NCBI GenBank assembly: GCA_023375785.1
Contig: SZWC01004808.1
Coordinates: 33,428-56,141, forward strand
Reading direction: 5' to 3'
Source of the DNA: Penium margaritaceum
Lineage: Eukaryota; Streptophyta; Zygnematophyceae; Desmidiales; Peniaceae
DNA: 22,714 nt
Part shown: positions 1 through 11,080 of the stretch, piece by piece
Position numbering within the stretch: the first letter of the stretch is position 1
Layout of the letters: the number at the start of each line of letters is the position of its first letter
Notes under the pieces: generated by a model
The model's database searches: none
Seen by the model: the letters and a program-made list of their open reading frames with translations, nothing else
Told to the model about the DNA's origin: nothing
Position numbers and translations under genes: made by a program

Positions 1-1499
1 AATATTCTTCTCTTTATCCATATATGTGCATTCTTCATCTTCACAAACATGTTCTTCTTTCTTTATCTCATTGACAACATTTTCCTTATCAGATAGGTTT
101 GGTAAATATTCTTTACCTCTTTATTATATGTCATCGATGTGATTTTGATGAAGCTTCTACATCAATCTTTGATAAGGTCACTTTTTCCACAAAATGTGAT
201 AGAAATAATATTTGTTTCTCATCCATGTTTATTCTCACCATTATGTTGATGATAGTTTATGAAGCAAATGAATTTTATACATGTGTGTTTTATAATTTTG
301 TATGGGATTATACGTTAACTTGTGTGTAGAAGACATAGGTCTTTGTTTTCCTTCATAGATATCTTCCTCTTTCTACCTTTTTCTCCTATATCTATGACAC
401 GATCATCAACTGCTTCAAATTCTACTTCTCTCTATGTTTTTTCAACATCACCCTCGATACAAAAAATGGTTTGTTTTTTATGTATGTGATCATAGCCTAC
501 TAGAAATTCAACAAGAGACACATGCCCAAATTTAAGTGGACGTCATTCATATCGAGATATAATCGCATACTTTACAAACATAGCAGTTGAATCCAGCACT
601 AATATTTCAGGTTTTTTTGTCTGCTTTCAAGATGAAAAAATGCTCCTCAGGTTGCATTAATGAATGGAAATCGTCTACTTGAAAAGTAAAGAGGGGAGCT
701 TGTCATCACAGTAGCTACTTTTTAGACATTTACGTCTTGATCTCTAATAAATTCCTTTTCAATCCTACTAACAAGCGAACTCCTACAGTATCATTTTTCT
801 TCAAAGCATTAGTCACATTTTACAAAGTATGACTCTTTATGGGGTTACCTTTGTACATATAAGAAAACGTCACAAATTATAACAACACAGGGATGAATAC
901 ATATTTTGTATATCCATATGTTCATAAAAAGGGTCCAAAATTTCTCTATTGAATGGATACACATGGTGTTGACTTTATTTTCATTCATATAATATTTTTG
1001 GAAGACATACAATTTACCTCACTTAAGAAATGCATTATACATGAAGTAGAGTACACAACTAAAGAAACTATTTGAATCTTGTCTCTAAAGATATAATACT
1101 TAATGTAGCAATCATAAGTACATAACTCTCTTGATGTTTTTTTTGTTTTGCTCCTTAAAACATTCATCTTCGAATGGAGTTATAATAGTAATGGTGAGAA
1201 AAGAGGATGCATTAAAAATATATATTGATGTTGGTATTCCTTTTCCTTCTTTTGTTGACAATAGAATATACACCTATGCAATTGAAAAGGCTATAGTTTT
1301 TCAAGAATGGTACCAACAGCTGTGTAAATACACATATGTAGAAATTGTATGCGTTCTTCCACGTTCTCATCATCAACGTTTGGTGCATCTTTTACCCACA
1401 ACAGAATATGAAATGTAGACTATCTTTGTACTGAAACTCAATAACACTAAAATTGTCCACAATCATTTTGATAGATCTATATTTTGTAAGTAGAATTAT
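1..1499. other. AT-rich unique DNA, no supported gene
   Basis: This stretch has no gene I can support. The minus strand holds several coding-looking fragments. One is stop-free over 985-1167. The same frame continues with stops to a run of seven T at 611-617, where the neighbouring frame opens (for example the peptide RPLKFGHVSLVEFLVGYDH). On the plus strand a 76-codon stretch begins at an ATG at 1191 and ends at 1418. At this AT content such open stretches are expected by chance, so these are leads only. No domain, splice structure or promoter was recognised. Confidence 0.5.
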
Positions 1500-1545
1500 T
1501 GCAAGAGAGAGAGAGAGAGGGAAAGAGAGAGAGCCAGAGAGAAGG
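1500..1545. repeat. (GA)n microsatellite
   Basis: An imperfect run of GA dinucleotides with occasional GGG and CCA interruptions. It lies directly upstream of the first pentamer array and forms the left edge of the composite satellite that runs to about 4050. It is on the purine-rich strand as written. Confidence 0.8.
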
Positions 1546-1550
1546 AGAGA

Positions 1551-1955
1551 GCATGAGACAATACAGCACTACATGACATGAGTCGGCACAATACAATATG
1601 TCAAAACATAACATGACTTGACACGGCAGGACCTCACATGACACAATATGACAACACAAAACAACATGACATGACACAACCTGACCTGATATGGTAAGAT
1701 ACAATAAGACACACCATGCCACGATGTGAAACATCACGACATGACACGTCTCGATACTGAATGACAAAACGCGGCACGACACGACACAAAATGACAGGAC
1801 AAAATCTGACACGACACGAAGCGACACGTTATAAAATGACACAACGTGAAGCACTGCAACGCAACACATCAGGACATAAAATAATATGACATGACATGAC
1901 ATGAAATGACACGACATGGCACAATACGACACGACACGATACGAAACTTACAATC
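1551..1955. repeat. Degenerate ACACG/ACATG pentamer satellite, array 1
   Basis: The sequence is built from five-base steps of the general form ACAYR or ACACG (ACACG, ACATG, ACACA, ATACG and similar). Phase slips, single-base substitutions and short insertions are frequent. The array is more diverged than array 2. Because neither the pentamer nor its variants contain a stop on the reverse strand, long spurious frames rich in Val, Ser, Cys and Arg appear; they are not genes. The array passes directly into the CA/TA tract at 1956. Confidence 0.85.
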
Positions 1956-2276
1956 ATACCAATAACCACATTTGTATATATACACAATCATCTCCTTATG
2001 TACATATAAAAAAACGTGTGTACACACACATATGCATACACATACACACACACACACACACACATATACATGCATACATACAAAGAGAGGAGGAACAAAG
2101 GAAAGAAAGTGAGGGAATATGAGATATAAATATGGAATGAGAGGGAGAGGAAGGAATGGAGGAAAGGGAGGTAGAAAGGGAGTCCATGATAAAGCGATAG
2201 AGAGGGAGAGAGAGAGAGAGGGAGGAGAGATATAGAACAAGAAAGGGAGAGATAAAGAAAGATAGAAGACACATGA
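1956..2276. repeat. Composite CA/TA then GA tract, module copy 1
   Basis: It begins with a short non-repetitive stretch containing ACCAATAACCACAT. This is followed by CA/TA-rich sequence with a (CA)n run at about 2040-2064, then GA-rich sequence from about 2080 with a (GA)n run near 2205-2220. The same order and several of the same words (ACCAATAACCACAT, TACATAT, GGGAGGAATGGAG-like, GAGTCxATGA) recur at 3675-4000. The whole block is therefore a duplicated unit rather than independent microsatellites. Confidence 0.7.
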
Positions 2277-3655
2277 GATGGCACAAAATGATGTCATGTG
2301 CGACACGATACGACCAAACATGACAAGACATGACATGACATGACACAACACAACACAAAATGACACAACATTACACAACATAAGACAACACGATATGCCA
2401 CGACACAATAATACACAACACCACATGACATGTCATGATACGACACGACAGTACACAATAGGACATGACATTGATGACACAACACCAGACGGTACCACAC
2501 AACACCAAATGATATGACTTGACATTTCACCACACGATACAATATGATATGACATAACAGAAAACGATATAAGAAAAGGGCTACATGAGACATAACGACG
2601 TAACATGACATAACACGACACGCCACGACACAACACGACAAGATCTGACACGAAGCAATATGACACGCCACGACACGACACAATATGAAAGGACACAACA
2701 ACAGGATACCACACGACACGACACGACACGACACGACACGACACGACACGACACGACACGCCACGACACGACACAATATGAAAGGACACAACAACAGGAT
2801 ACCACACGACACGACACGACACGACACGACACGACACGACACGACACGACACGCCATGACACAACACCAAATGACATGTCTCAAAACCACACTACTTGAC
2901 ATGACATGACCTAACATGACACCACACGACATGGCACAACACAACATGGCACAACACGACCTGACACGATACGGTATACCACGATACAACACGACAGGAT
3001 ATGACAGGACACATCACGACACGACACGACACAACACGACACGACACGACACAACACAACACAACACAACATGGCAGGACACAAAACAACACACCATGAA
3101 ATAACACCACATGGCATGTCCAAACAAAATATTACACAACATGACACGATTCGAAACTATACGACTCAAGACGACTCGACACGACACAACACAAAATGAT
3201 ACAATATGACACGAAACAACATCAAATGTCATGACACGACTACACACGTCAGCGCACAATAGGACATGATATCTACAACACAATACCACATAGTACAACA
3301 CAACACAACACAATATGACTTGATGTTTCACCATGCAAGACGACACAATACCACATAATTTAACACAATACAAGAAAGAGATAACATGAGATATGATGAC
3401 ACAAAATGACACAACACGACACGACACGATGCAACAAAACAGAACACAACACCAAATGACACGTCATAGCACAATGCCACATGACATGATATGTCATGAA
3501 ATGACACAACACAACATGCCATGATATGATTTTTCACGACATGGCACATCAGGACACTACACGACATGAAAAAAAAGACATGACACGACACGACATGACA
3601 CCACATGACATGATACGATATGAAACGACATGCCACAACACGACAGGATGCGACA
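2277..3655. repeat. Pentamer satellite, array 2
   Basis: About 1.4 kb of the same pentamer family as array 1. It includes the most homogeneous stretches in the window: uninterrupted CACGA steps near 2710-2760 and 2805-2852. Around this core the units degrade to CATGA, CACAA and CAAAATGA variants. This pattern, with a homogeneous core and decayed edges, is expected of satellites that expand from the centre by slippage or unequal exchange. Long reverse-strand open frames (up to 232 codons of repeating Val-Ser-Cys-Arg-Val) are a by-product of the repeat. Confidence 0.9.
2666..2851. repeat. Tandem duplication of a 93-bp unit inside the pentamer array
   Basis: Two adjacent near-identical 93-bp units start at 2666 and 2759, and a degenerate third start is at 2852. 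Each begins CGCCACGACACGACACAATA and contains the non-pentamer word AAAGGACACAACAACAGG, followed by a run of CACGA steps. Ninety-three is not a multiple of five, so the duplication acted on a larger unit rather than by single-pentamer slippage. Confidence 0.85.
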
Positions 3656-4050
3656 CACACACACACACACACACTTGCACTCACACCAATAACCACATAT
3701 GTACATACACACACTCACCTCTACATGTACATATGGACATACACATATATATATACACACATACATATACATACGCACACACAGACATACACACATACAG
3801 ATATACACATACAAACACATACATACACATATGCACACATACATAAAGAGAAGGAAGAAGGCATGGATAGAGAATGAGAGAGGAAATGGTAGAACTATGG
3901 AATGAGACGGAGAGGGAGGAATGGAGAAAAGGATGGAGTAGAAAGAGAGTCTATGAGAAAGAGAGTCTATGAGAGAGAGAGAGAGAGTATAGACAAAGAG
4001 AGAGTGACGGGAAGAGAAAAAGTGAAAAAGAGTTGGGAGAGAGAAGGTTG
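3656..4050. repeat. Composite CA/TA then GA tract, module copy 2
   Basis: A (CA)n run at about 3655-3673 is followed by ACCAATAACCACAT, then about 160 bp of CA/TA-rich sequence and then GA-rich sequence to about 4050. It matches the order and several words of 1956-2276 and has a small internal direct repeat, AAAGAGAGTCTATGAGA, at about 3941-3975. Together with the preceding pentamer array it makes a second copy of a compound repeat module. Confidence 0.7.
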
Positions 4051-5529
4051 GAATGAGTGGTAGGAAAAATAATGAGGCAAGTTATGTGGTTGTTGGTGTT
4101 GGGTACCCCTCCTTTTCTATCCACGACATCTAATCTATGGTCTTGTTGTCAAGAGGTGTCTTTTTTTGGTGTTGATATGTTCACATATACGTATATGAAA
4201 CACACTTTATGATGTAAGAATGGTTTTGGTATTCATTTTGAATTAAAAAAATTATATCGTACACATACGTTAAATGGTATATGTGTATGCTAAAACTTCA
4301 TTCTGTGGGTTCATCTGTTATCGTAGTACTAACAATCACATTCCTAGCCACTACATTGTTACAATTTGATTCAAATTACCTTTTAACTCATGGAAGATTC
4401 TTCGAGACATGTGTATGAATCTACAAAAGAACATTACAAGTTAGATACAATACACATCAATGAAAGTGCTTATACATGTTAATGCTATAACTCACATCTT
4501 GCAATAATGTAGTCATAGAAGATTGGCTTCTTTTACCTGTTGTTATAGACTAAGTGAGAAATAATCATGGATGTTTCATCTAATTGGTTGTACTACAATA
4601 CAAATGATTTATATAGACATATTTACTACCTATCAAAATATTACTAATCTGTGTATTTCTATGTGGTTCTATAAACAGACATGCATATTAACTTCCTCAA
4701 CTTTGGTATAAGAGTGGTTGAGCAATTTTTGGTCGTCATTGCACTTGTTAGTAATGTCTGCATCATAATGGTGCATGATAAACTTAGATGATATATGGGA
4801 ATAGTGAGAAAAATATAGAACTAATACCTATATATGTAGTCATGAATCATACATGTGATGGATATAGTTCACCGTTTATGATTGTATAAAGACTGAAATG
4901 TAATAGCTCACTATCTCTTCTATCATGAATTTGTACAGATACAAACATTCATAAAGGCTAATGTATTTCTACTAAGGTTGAACATGGAGTCGATAATTCA
5001 ATAACCACCTACAATTATGTTGACCTTCATGTTGTGCTCATACTGTTCACTCATTGAAGAAACATCTTCTCATCGTCAGGAGTCATTGTTGCAACTCCAA
5101 TGAGTTTAACGCCTTGGAAGAGTCTTAAGACCACTTGATCATCACGTGTAAAAATATGTTGTCCCTCCTTGGCTGCAATATGAATGACAAGAAACATGTA
5201 GTTTAAGATCTTATTACAGACATCAATATATGCAACATGATGTCAAATCACTGTATGTTTCTTCAAAGAAGGGCTTAGCCTCAAATCACATACATTCTCA
5301 TTCCACCATAAGTTGAAAAGTGTTTTCGTTTTTGGGTGGACCATGGGCCTTGCATATACGAATACTTTTTCCGTAATGATGTTAGACTGGTCACAAGTTG
5401 TTTTATCTCTTGTTTTGGCTAAACATGTCATGGCTTGGATGAAAGACGATGTCTTCACACTCACGTTTGTACAAATAACAAGTGTGTCAAAAAATCACTT
5501 TAATATGGTTTTTTTGGCTGATTAGAACG
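4051..5529. other. AT-rich unique DNA with a weak minus-strand coding-like frame
   Basis: No gene is supported. The most coding-like part is on the minus strand from about 5494 to 5051: roughly 147 codons in one frame with one internal stop (TGA at 5243-5245). It includes peptides such as VHPKTKTLFNLWWNENVCDL and AAKEGQHIFTRDDQVVLRLF. A second open stretch in the minus direction is 4672-4827 (52 codons). I recognise no family. Given about 36% GC and six frames over several kilobases, a run like this is only marginally better than chance. It could be a decayed gene or transposon, or nothing. Confidence 0.4.
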
Positions 5530-5647
5530 TGATATTAGACACAAACACACATAAAGACTGACAAATATACATATACACACAAACACACATACACACACAT
5601 GTACACATACACACATACACACGCACACATAGATATATACATGAATA

Positions 5648-5689
<42 letters not shown>

Positions 5690-5691
5690 TC

Positions 5692-5724
<33 letters not shown>

Positions 5725-5994
5725 ACACATACACACATATATACGTAGACGAACACAAACAAGTACATACACATACACATATACATACACACATATACAT
5801 ACACATACACACACACACATACAAATACACACACGTGCGTATACAAGGAGTGATTTAAAATACACATCCATGAAAGCATACACATAAATGAGCCTAGACT
5901 TCTTCATTTATATATACTCATATACACATAAATTATACGCACGTACACATACATATATATACACACACATACACACAAACATACACACGTACAT

Positions 5995-6034
<40 letters not shown>

Positions 6035-6060
6035 TCATGCATACACCCATCCACATACAA
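5530..6060. repeat. Compound (CA)n/(CT)n/(TACA)n microsatellite
   Basis: Alternating CA, TACACA and CT tracts. (CT)n runs lie at about 5646-5672 and 5693-5710, each followed directly by (CA)n. A long (CA)n run is at about 6003-6029. A non-repetitive island at about 5840-5915 separates two CA-rich halves. Frames that read through it consist of Cys-Val repeats and are not genes. Confidence 0.85.
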
Positions 6061-6340
6061 GTGATGTCAAATACAAAGAGAAAAAAAAACATGCCATACG
6101 TACAAAAGCAACAAAGTATGAGTACTTAAACATAAGCATGTAAAAAATACTTGTTTTTTATAATGAAGTCATTGTTCCTTATCTTTTCATATCATACATG
6201 ATTAGTCACAAAGTCCTATCTACAAGTGCTTTAACATTTTCAATGAATGTCGGATGCGTGATCTCAAGAATTGCGGGTTTGTACAACAAATGGTTTTCAC
6301 GATCATGTAATTTTAAACGTTATGTATATCCTTTACAGAT
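6061..6340. other. AT-rich unique DNA
   Basis: No gene is supported. A plus-strand open frame begins at an ATG at 6198 and its first 50 or so codons have a mixed composition (for example VLSTSALTFSMNVGCVISRI). It then runs straight into the TG/TA microsatellite at 6341, so as it stands it is not a credible gene. Confidence 0.4.
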
Positions 6341-6645
6341 TCATGAATACACACATATTTGTGCGTATTCTTGTGTACATACATGTGTGCCTGTGTATAT
6401 GTATGTAGATTTATACGTATATATATGTATATGTGAATGTGTATGTATGCACATACATATGCATATTTGTGTATATATTTGAACATGGATGTGTGTGTCC
6501 GTGTATATGAACATGTTTCTATGTTTTTGTATTTGTGTGCATCTCTGTAAGGGTGTATCCATGCATGTAAATGAGTATATGTTTATACTTATTCATATAT
6601 ATGTGTATTTGTGTATGTGTGTACTTGTGTACGGTCATGGATAGG
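6341..6645. repeat. (TG/TA)n microsatellite
   Basis: A strand-asymmetric tract of TGTATATG, TGTGTA and TATGTA words, which is the complementary-strand version of the CA/TA tract at 5530-6060. The two tracts are therefore in inverted relation, about 300 bp apart, and could pair imperfectly. Confidence 0.75.
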
Positions 6646-7610
6646 AATATTTATCTTTAAGATGTTTGGAGAATTCCCTTGTTATACAACAGGTCAGTAA
6701 TAGTAGCAACTGGTCATGAATTATTGGAGAGATGTGTTGCGACTATCCCATGCGGACCCTGGAATAAGAAACGAATCACCATATATGACATATTTTGGTT
6801 ATCCTCTCATGTTAGAAAATGGTTGTGACTTTTTATTTTGTATATAACACCTACAGCTAAGCCAAGATGTAAAAAAAAACATTGATGAATGAATCATTTA
6901 TTATCTGACATGATCCAGAGACATGTTGAAAATTTGATGTATACATATCTCATACTCTCTTGAAGGACTGAACGCTCTAGTTTTAATATTTGTTTTCTCT
7001 TCTAATGCACAACTTCAAGTACTTCTGGGATAAAGACGTGAGATGCTTCTACTTTTACGACGTATGCCGGTCCCATGTATCATATAACTGTACAGTCCTT
7101 CCCTCAACTTGTGTACCTATGTTGTGAATTTGTATCATGATTTAGGGCATAGGAACAAACCGACATACATAAGAAGCATTGTTTTATGCTAGAAAGTATA
7201 CAAATTTCTCCTGTGTATGGATGGTTACAATTCATAATCTTCTAGACACTGAATCGGTCCTATTGTTTTAGGGAAGTTTCACAATATATAGGTTGTTGTG
7301 CCAAAGACTCGTTATACACCAAAATAGTGGTAGTGTGATGCGTAGGTTGATGGATGATCTAGACCTATTGGAGAAGAATATTGTTGGATCTAAGTATCTG
7401 AAGTTCGTTCATTGCATGAGTAAATATCACAATTTATCATATACATGTTGAACCCTATGTAGTTTGACATCGATTCTCTTATCAGGAACCTCTTTGTCTG
7501 TAATACCACTACATAAACCCACACACACACATATACAAAAGTATAAAAGATACATATATCTATAATAACATTTATGTATGTGCATGTCTATATTCACATA
7601 GTCACGTTTC
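6646..7610. other. AT-rich unique DNA with weak plus-strand coding-like frames
   Basis: No gene is supported. On the plus strand 6661-6825 is open for 55 codons (peptide SVIVATGHELLERCVATIPC). Region 7272-7448 is open for 59 codons in another frame (peptide SGSVMRRLMDDLDLLEKNIV), and stops divide both from neighbouring segments. The composition looks coding-like but the lengths are near chance. A short CA/TATA-rich patch lies at about 7520-7590. Confidence 0.4.
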
Positions 7611-7745
7611 CTTTTTAGGCCTCTTTTTTCCCCTCTCCCTCCTCCCCTCTCTTTCCCTTTATCTTTCTCCTCTCCATTTTCTCTCTATTTTCCTTACCTT
7701 CCTCTCTCCTCCCCCTCTCCCGCTTTCGCCTTATTCCCCTCCTTA
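7611..7745. repeat. Pyrimidine-rich tract
   Basis: About 135 bp of almost pure C and T, mostly CCCTCTC, CTTTCC and CCTCCCC words, without a strict period. It lies just upstream of the GAT minisatellite. Reverse-strand frames through it are Glu/Arg/Lys/Gly low-complexity and are not genes. Confidence 0.8.
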
Positions 7746-7910
7746 TTTCACTCCCACCCTGACCCTCTTGCCAAGAATAATAACAAAAATGAAGCAAAAA
7801 ACGAAGTAATGATGACGATGATGAATTGTACGATAATGATAAGGACAAAGACAATAACAATGATGACGATGAGAATGATGATGATAAAAAATATTAACAA
7901 TGACAAAATG

Positions 7911-8347
7911 ATGAGGATGGTGGTGAAAAGATTGAGGATGATGATTGCATGACAAAAATAATGAGGATAGTGGTGAAAAGATTGAAGATGATAATTACAT
8001 GACTAAAATGATGAGGAGGATGGTGACAAGATTGAGGATGATGATTTTATGATAAGAATGGTGAGGATAGTGGTGAAAAGATTGAGGATGATGATAACAT
8101 GACAAATATGATGAGGATGATGGTGACAAGATTGAGGATGATGATTACACGACAAAATATGAGGATGATGGTGACAAGATAAAGGATGATCACAACATGA
8201 CAACAATGATGAGGATGATGGTGACAAGATTGAGGAGGATGATTACACGACAACGACGATGAGGATGATAGTGACTAGATTGAGGATGATAATTACATGA
8301 AAACAATGATGACGATGATGGTGACAAGATTGAGGATGATGATTATA
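7911..8347. repeat. GAT-rich minisatellite, 50-bp unit, about 8.7 copies
   Basis: Units begin at 7911, 7961, 8011, 8061, 8111, 8159, 8209, 8259 and 8309. Each is 50 bp except the 48-bp unit at 8111. Each starts with a form of ATGAGGATGATGGTG, continues with ACAAGATTGAGGATGATGA and ends near a TTACATGACAAAA-like word. Each unit is itself a diverged dimer, because the GAGGATGATG core occurs twice, about 25 bp apart. GAT-rich but irregular sequence precedes it from about 7795. A 50-bp period does not keep a reading frame, so this is not a protein repeat. The array stops 8 bp before the retrotransposon. Confidence 0.9.
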
Positions 8348-8354
8348 AAAAATA

Positions 8355-9965
8355 TGTTGGGGTTTTGGAGCCTGCAGTGATGAAGACACCGCGTGCTCTG
8401 ATGCAGCAAGGGGGTCTTGCTGTTGTCCAGGATCTCTGTGCTCAGCAAGCAAACCTTGTACGCCAATGTGTAGAAGCGGAAGACTTGGATTGAAACTTGT
8501 AATTGAAAAAGACTATCAAGTACAAGTATGGTACAAGGAAACAGAGGTGAAATACAACTCAACTTAGTGCTCTGACACAACCTGCCCCATCCGAGGGCGC
8601 AACACCTTGCTAGACCGTCAAGGCTGTCGTTGCAAGGGTCTCAGCACGGTCACCATACTTTCAGATGAAATGGCCTTCAGGTTGTCAGGGCAGCCTCCTC
8701 TCCACGCTGGCAGCCACTACCAGACTTACTGGGTCGTAGAGGTCTTCTGACCCTCCTAGCCAAGCTGGCAGAGTGCTGCCAGGCTTACTGGGTCGACAGA
8801 GGGGAACTCCAGCAAGACACACAGCGTGTAGATCCTCCTAACCAGGCTGACAGAGCACTCCCAAACACACTGGGTCGACAGAGGGAGACTCCAACAGTCT
8901 GACTGTCCAGACAGAATCAGCTCTGTAAAGCAGAGCTGAGATTAGACACTAACTCTGGGCTCTCACGCCTAGACACAACTCCTGGCCCACAGATGGGCAA
9001 CGTCAAGCAAGACAGCTGAAAGTAGGCAGCTTGAGTCTTGCACGTAGTCTGGCCACCAGAGCGAGGTAGTCAGGCCTTCAGGTAGTCAGGGGCGTCCTCC
9101 TGTCCAGGCTGGCAGACTGCTGCCAGGCTTACTGGGGTCTTGAGATGAGAGCGACTGCAAAGTCTTGGTATGAGGCGATGTCTGGTAGAAGGACTGCTAG
9201 TCGTTTGATGTTGGAGTTTTTTGCTGAGTTACTACTGAGTTACTGGACTGACTGAGTCCAGTCTGCTTTTATGCTCGGATCCTGGCAAGTTGACCAGCTG
9301 CACTATGCCCAGAGAAACTTCCTGCTGCAAGGTCGTAGCTTCCTCCTCATGGAATCTTCCCAGTCCAAGGTATGCAGCTTCCTCCTCAAGGAAGCTTCCT
9401 GAATGCTGGCAACTTGGCCGTGGTCCCAGCTGCTGAGTCGTGCATGTTGCCGCTGACGCAGGGCGGTCCCCATTCTTGGCTCCGCATGTAGCTGCTGAGT
9501 CGTACATGTAGTAGCTGATGCAGCTGCTGAGTCGTGCATGTGGTAGCTGATGCAATGCTGAGTCGAGCATGCACCACCTGATGTAGAGTGGTCCCTGCTC
9601 CAGAGCCTTGCTTGCATGTGCTGATGCTATCGGTCCCAGCAATCCAGTCAGGTGTAGCCCCACCCTGACTGGTCCGGGCCAAGTACCCAGCAGTGCTTGC
9701 TTGCACTGCGCAGCTGCTGACCAAGCTGGGCCAGCAGGTATGCACAGCCCTGCTGTGCATGCAACAATCAAAGATCCAGGCTCCTTTCCCCCCTTGGAGC
9801 TTGATGCCAGAATTAAATCTGGCCTGTACATCAAAAACTCCCGGCCGAGCCGCACCCGAGTATTTACGGATAAAAATCCGTAATTTTGTGTACAGACCTC
9901 CAATTGTCGATCCGACTGTGCCATGTCGAAGCCGTCGCTTAGCGCAGTCATCGCTCACTCTAACA
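8355..9965 (-). repeat. 3' LTR, complete (1,611 bp)
   Basis: On the minus strand it starts TGTTAGAGTGAGCG at 9965 and ends CCCCAACA at 8355, giving matched TGTTRG/CCAACA termini. It matches 14639-16194 over its whole length except for the first 58 bp (9908-9965), which the other copy lacks. The U3 promoter motif here reads CATAAAAG (9266-9273), one base from the TATAAAAG of the 5' LTR. Open frames of about 240 codons run through both LTRs but contain no known domain and are incidental. Confidence 0.9.
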
Positions 9966-9974
9966 CTCCCCCTC
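9966..9974 (-). other. Polypurine tract (PPT)
   Basis: The minus strand reads GAGGGGGAG immediately before the TGTTAG start of the 3' LTR. This is the normal position and a typical plant copia sequence for the primer of plus-strand DNA synthesis. It independently confirms the minus-strand orientation and the true LTR start at 9965. Confidence 0.85.
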
Positions 9975-10401
9975 AATGGGTGCGCTGATGAATGCGGAGA
10001 CTGTCGCATTTTTTCAGTGGAGAAATGAGTGATCGGTGGAGGTTTCAGCTGCCCGAGAAAAAGGTCTGATGTCAGAAGAGTCTTCCGGGTTACTCTTGGG
10101 TGTTCTCCAGCTGTTGGAAATTTTTAGGAAAAAACGGAGCTTGAATCGGTCGAGTATCGGCTTGGAAACGCTCGATCTGAGCTTTCCTGGGTTTTGTTGG
10201 GCCCGTTGTCTGGTTGGAGCCGGTCCGGTGGAGCACAAAAACTATTTTGGGCGAGGCTGGGTTCACCTACCCACTCACCTCCGAGGTTCCTTCATGCACA
10301 AGCAACCTCCCACAGCCCAAGCCACCATGTCACTCATGCACGGGCTTGGCTGTACAGTGGAAGACTCCAGAAGCTTCAACTGACGAGGCGCTTGCGAGGC
10401 G

Positions 10402-10472
10402 GGACCGCTGCTGGGACCGCCTGCTTGGACCGCCAACCTGCTACAGCCATCCCTGGCCTGCGACTATAAAAG
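10402..10472 (+). promoter_or_regulatory. Candidate plus-strand promoter: GGACCGC repeats plus TATA box
   Basis: GGACCGC occurs at 10402, 10414 and 10427 in a tight tandem cluster. A good TATA box, TATAAAAG, follows at 10465-10472, about 30-60 bp downstream. The sequence after it is rich in C and T, as in many plant 5' leaders. The orientation is opposite to the host retrotransposon. Transcription from here is inference; the motifs are seen directly. Confidence 0.4.
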
Positions 10473-11080
10473 CCAGTCGCCAGTCTCATTTTTCTGATGC
10501 TTAAGTCTTCTACTCCCCCTATCGCTCCAGCCACCTGCTTCGACGACTCTCCTCGGCTACTTCCGCCACTTACTCCAACCACAACCAGCTGCTGCAACAC
10601 GACTTCGTCGTAGCTTAGGCACTTATCGTGCCCCACGTCCATTCTTGGTCTGCTCACGACTCTTCCGGCGACTTGAAGTCCACTGGCGTCGTCACCGTTG
10701 TTGCAGCTGCTCTGGTGGTCGTCGCTGGTGTTTTAGGTCGATGCCTCTCGATTTCGCCGGTCGAAAATCTCGTTGCCCCTCCCATTTTGGCGAGTATTCG
10801 GGCTACCCTTCACGGGTACCCTGCCTTTTTTCGACCAGAAACGCGCCACTTTCCACCTTTTTTCTTACATACAGCCCGCCGGCTGCGTCGATCGGAGCTT
10901 GCCGCTCCCCCTCCATGGCTCCACCGGCCACTTGGCCTCTCGCTGCTTGCGCGTGGCCCTCCGCCACCCTCCGTCGCTTGAGGGGCGGACTTCGGCCTAG
11001 CACTTTTTTTTTCTCTCTCGGCTGGTCCTCTCGAGCGGAGGCCTCGCGCAAGGCCTCGCTCGCTGCTCGCTGGCCACCTC

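Noticed and set aside
1551..3655. Telomeric or subtelomeric repeat
   Set aside because: The pentamers are ACACG/ACATG types, not the plant TTTAGGG or another known telomere unit. There is no oriented telomere block.
2294..3714. Reverse-strand frames of 98-232 codons rich in Val-Ser-Cys-Arg-Val
   Set aside because: They are translations of the CACGA pentamer array. The repeat has no stop in several frames, and all overlapping frames are open together.
1..7600. Endogenous virus or host gene assignment for the AT-rich frames
   Set aside because: No diagnostic motif was seen. Open-segment lengths are near chance for the base composition, so no product is named.
7911..8347. CRISPR-like regular 50-bp spacing
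   Set aside because: There are no unique spacers; the whole unit repeats. The context is eukaryotic, so this is a minisatellite.
9232..10009. Minus-strand frames of 207-239 codons in the 3' LTR, with counterparts at 15516-16229
   Set aside because: They lie inside LTR U3, start upstream of or at the LTR boundary, and match no domain. Their conservation follows from the LTRs being duplicates.
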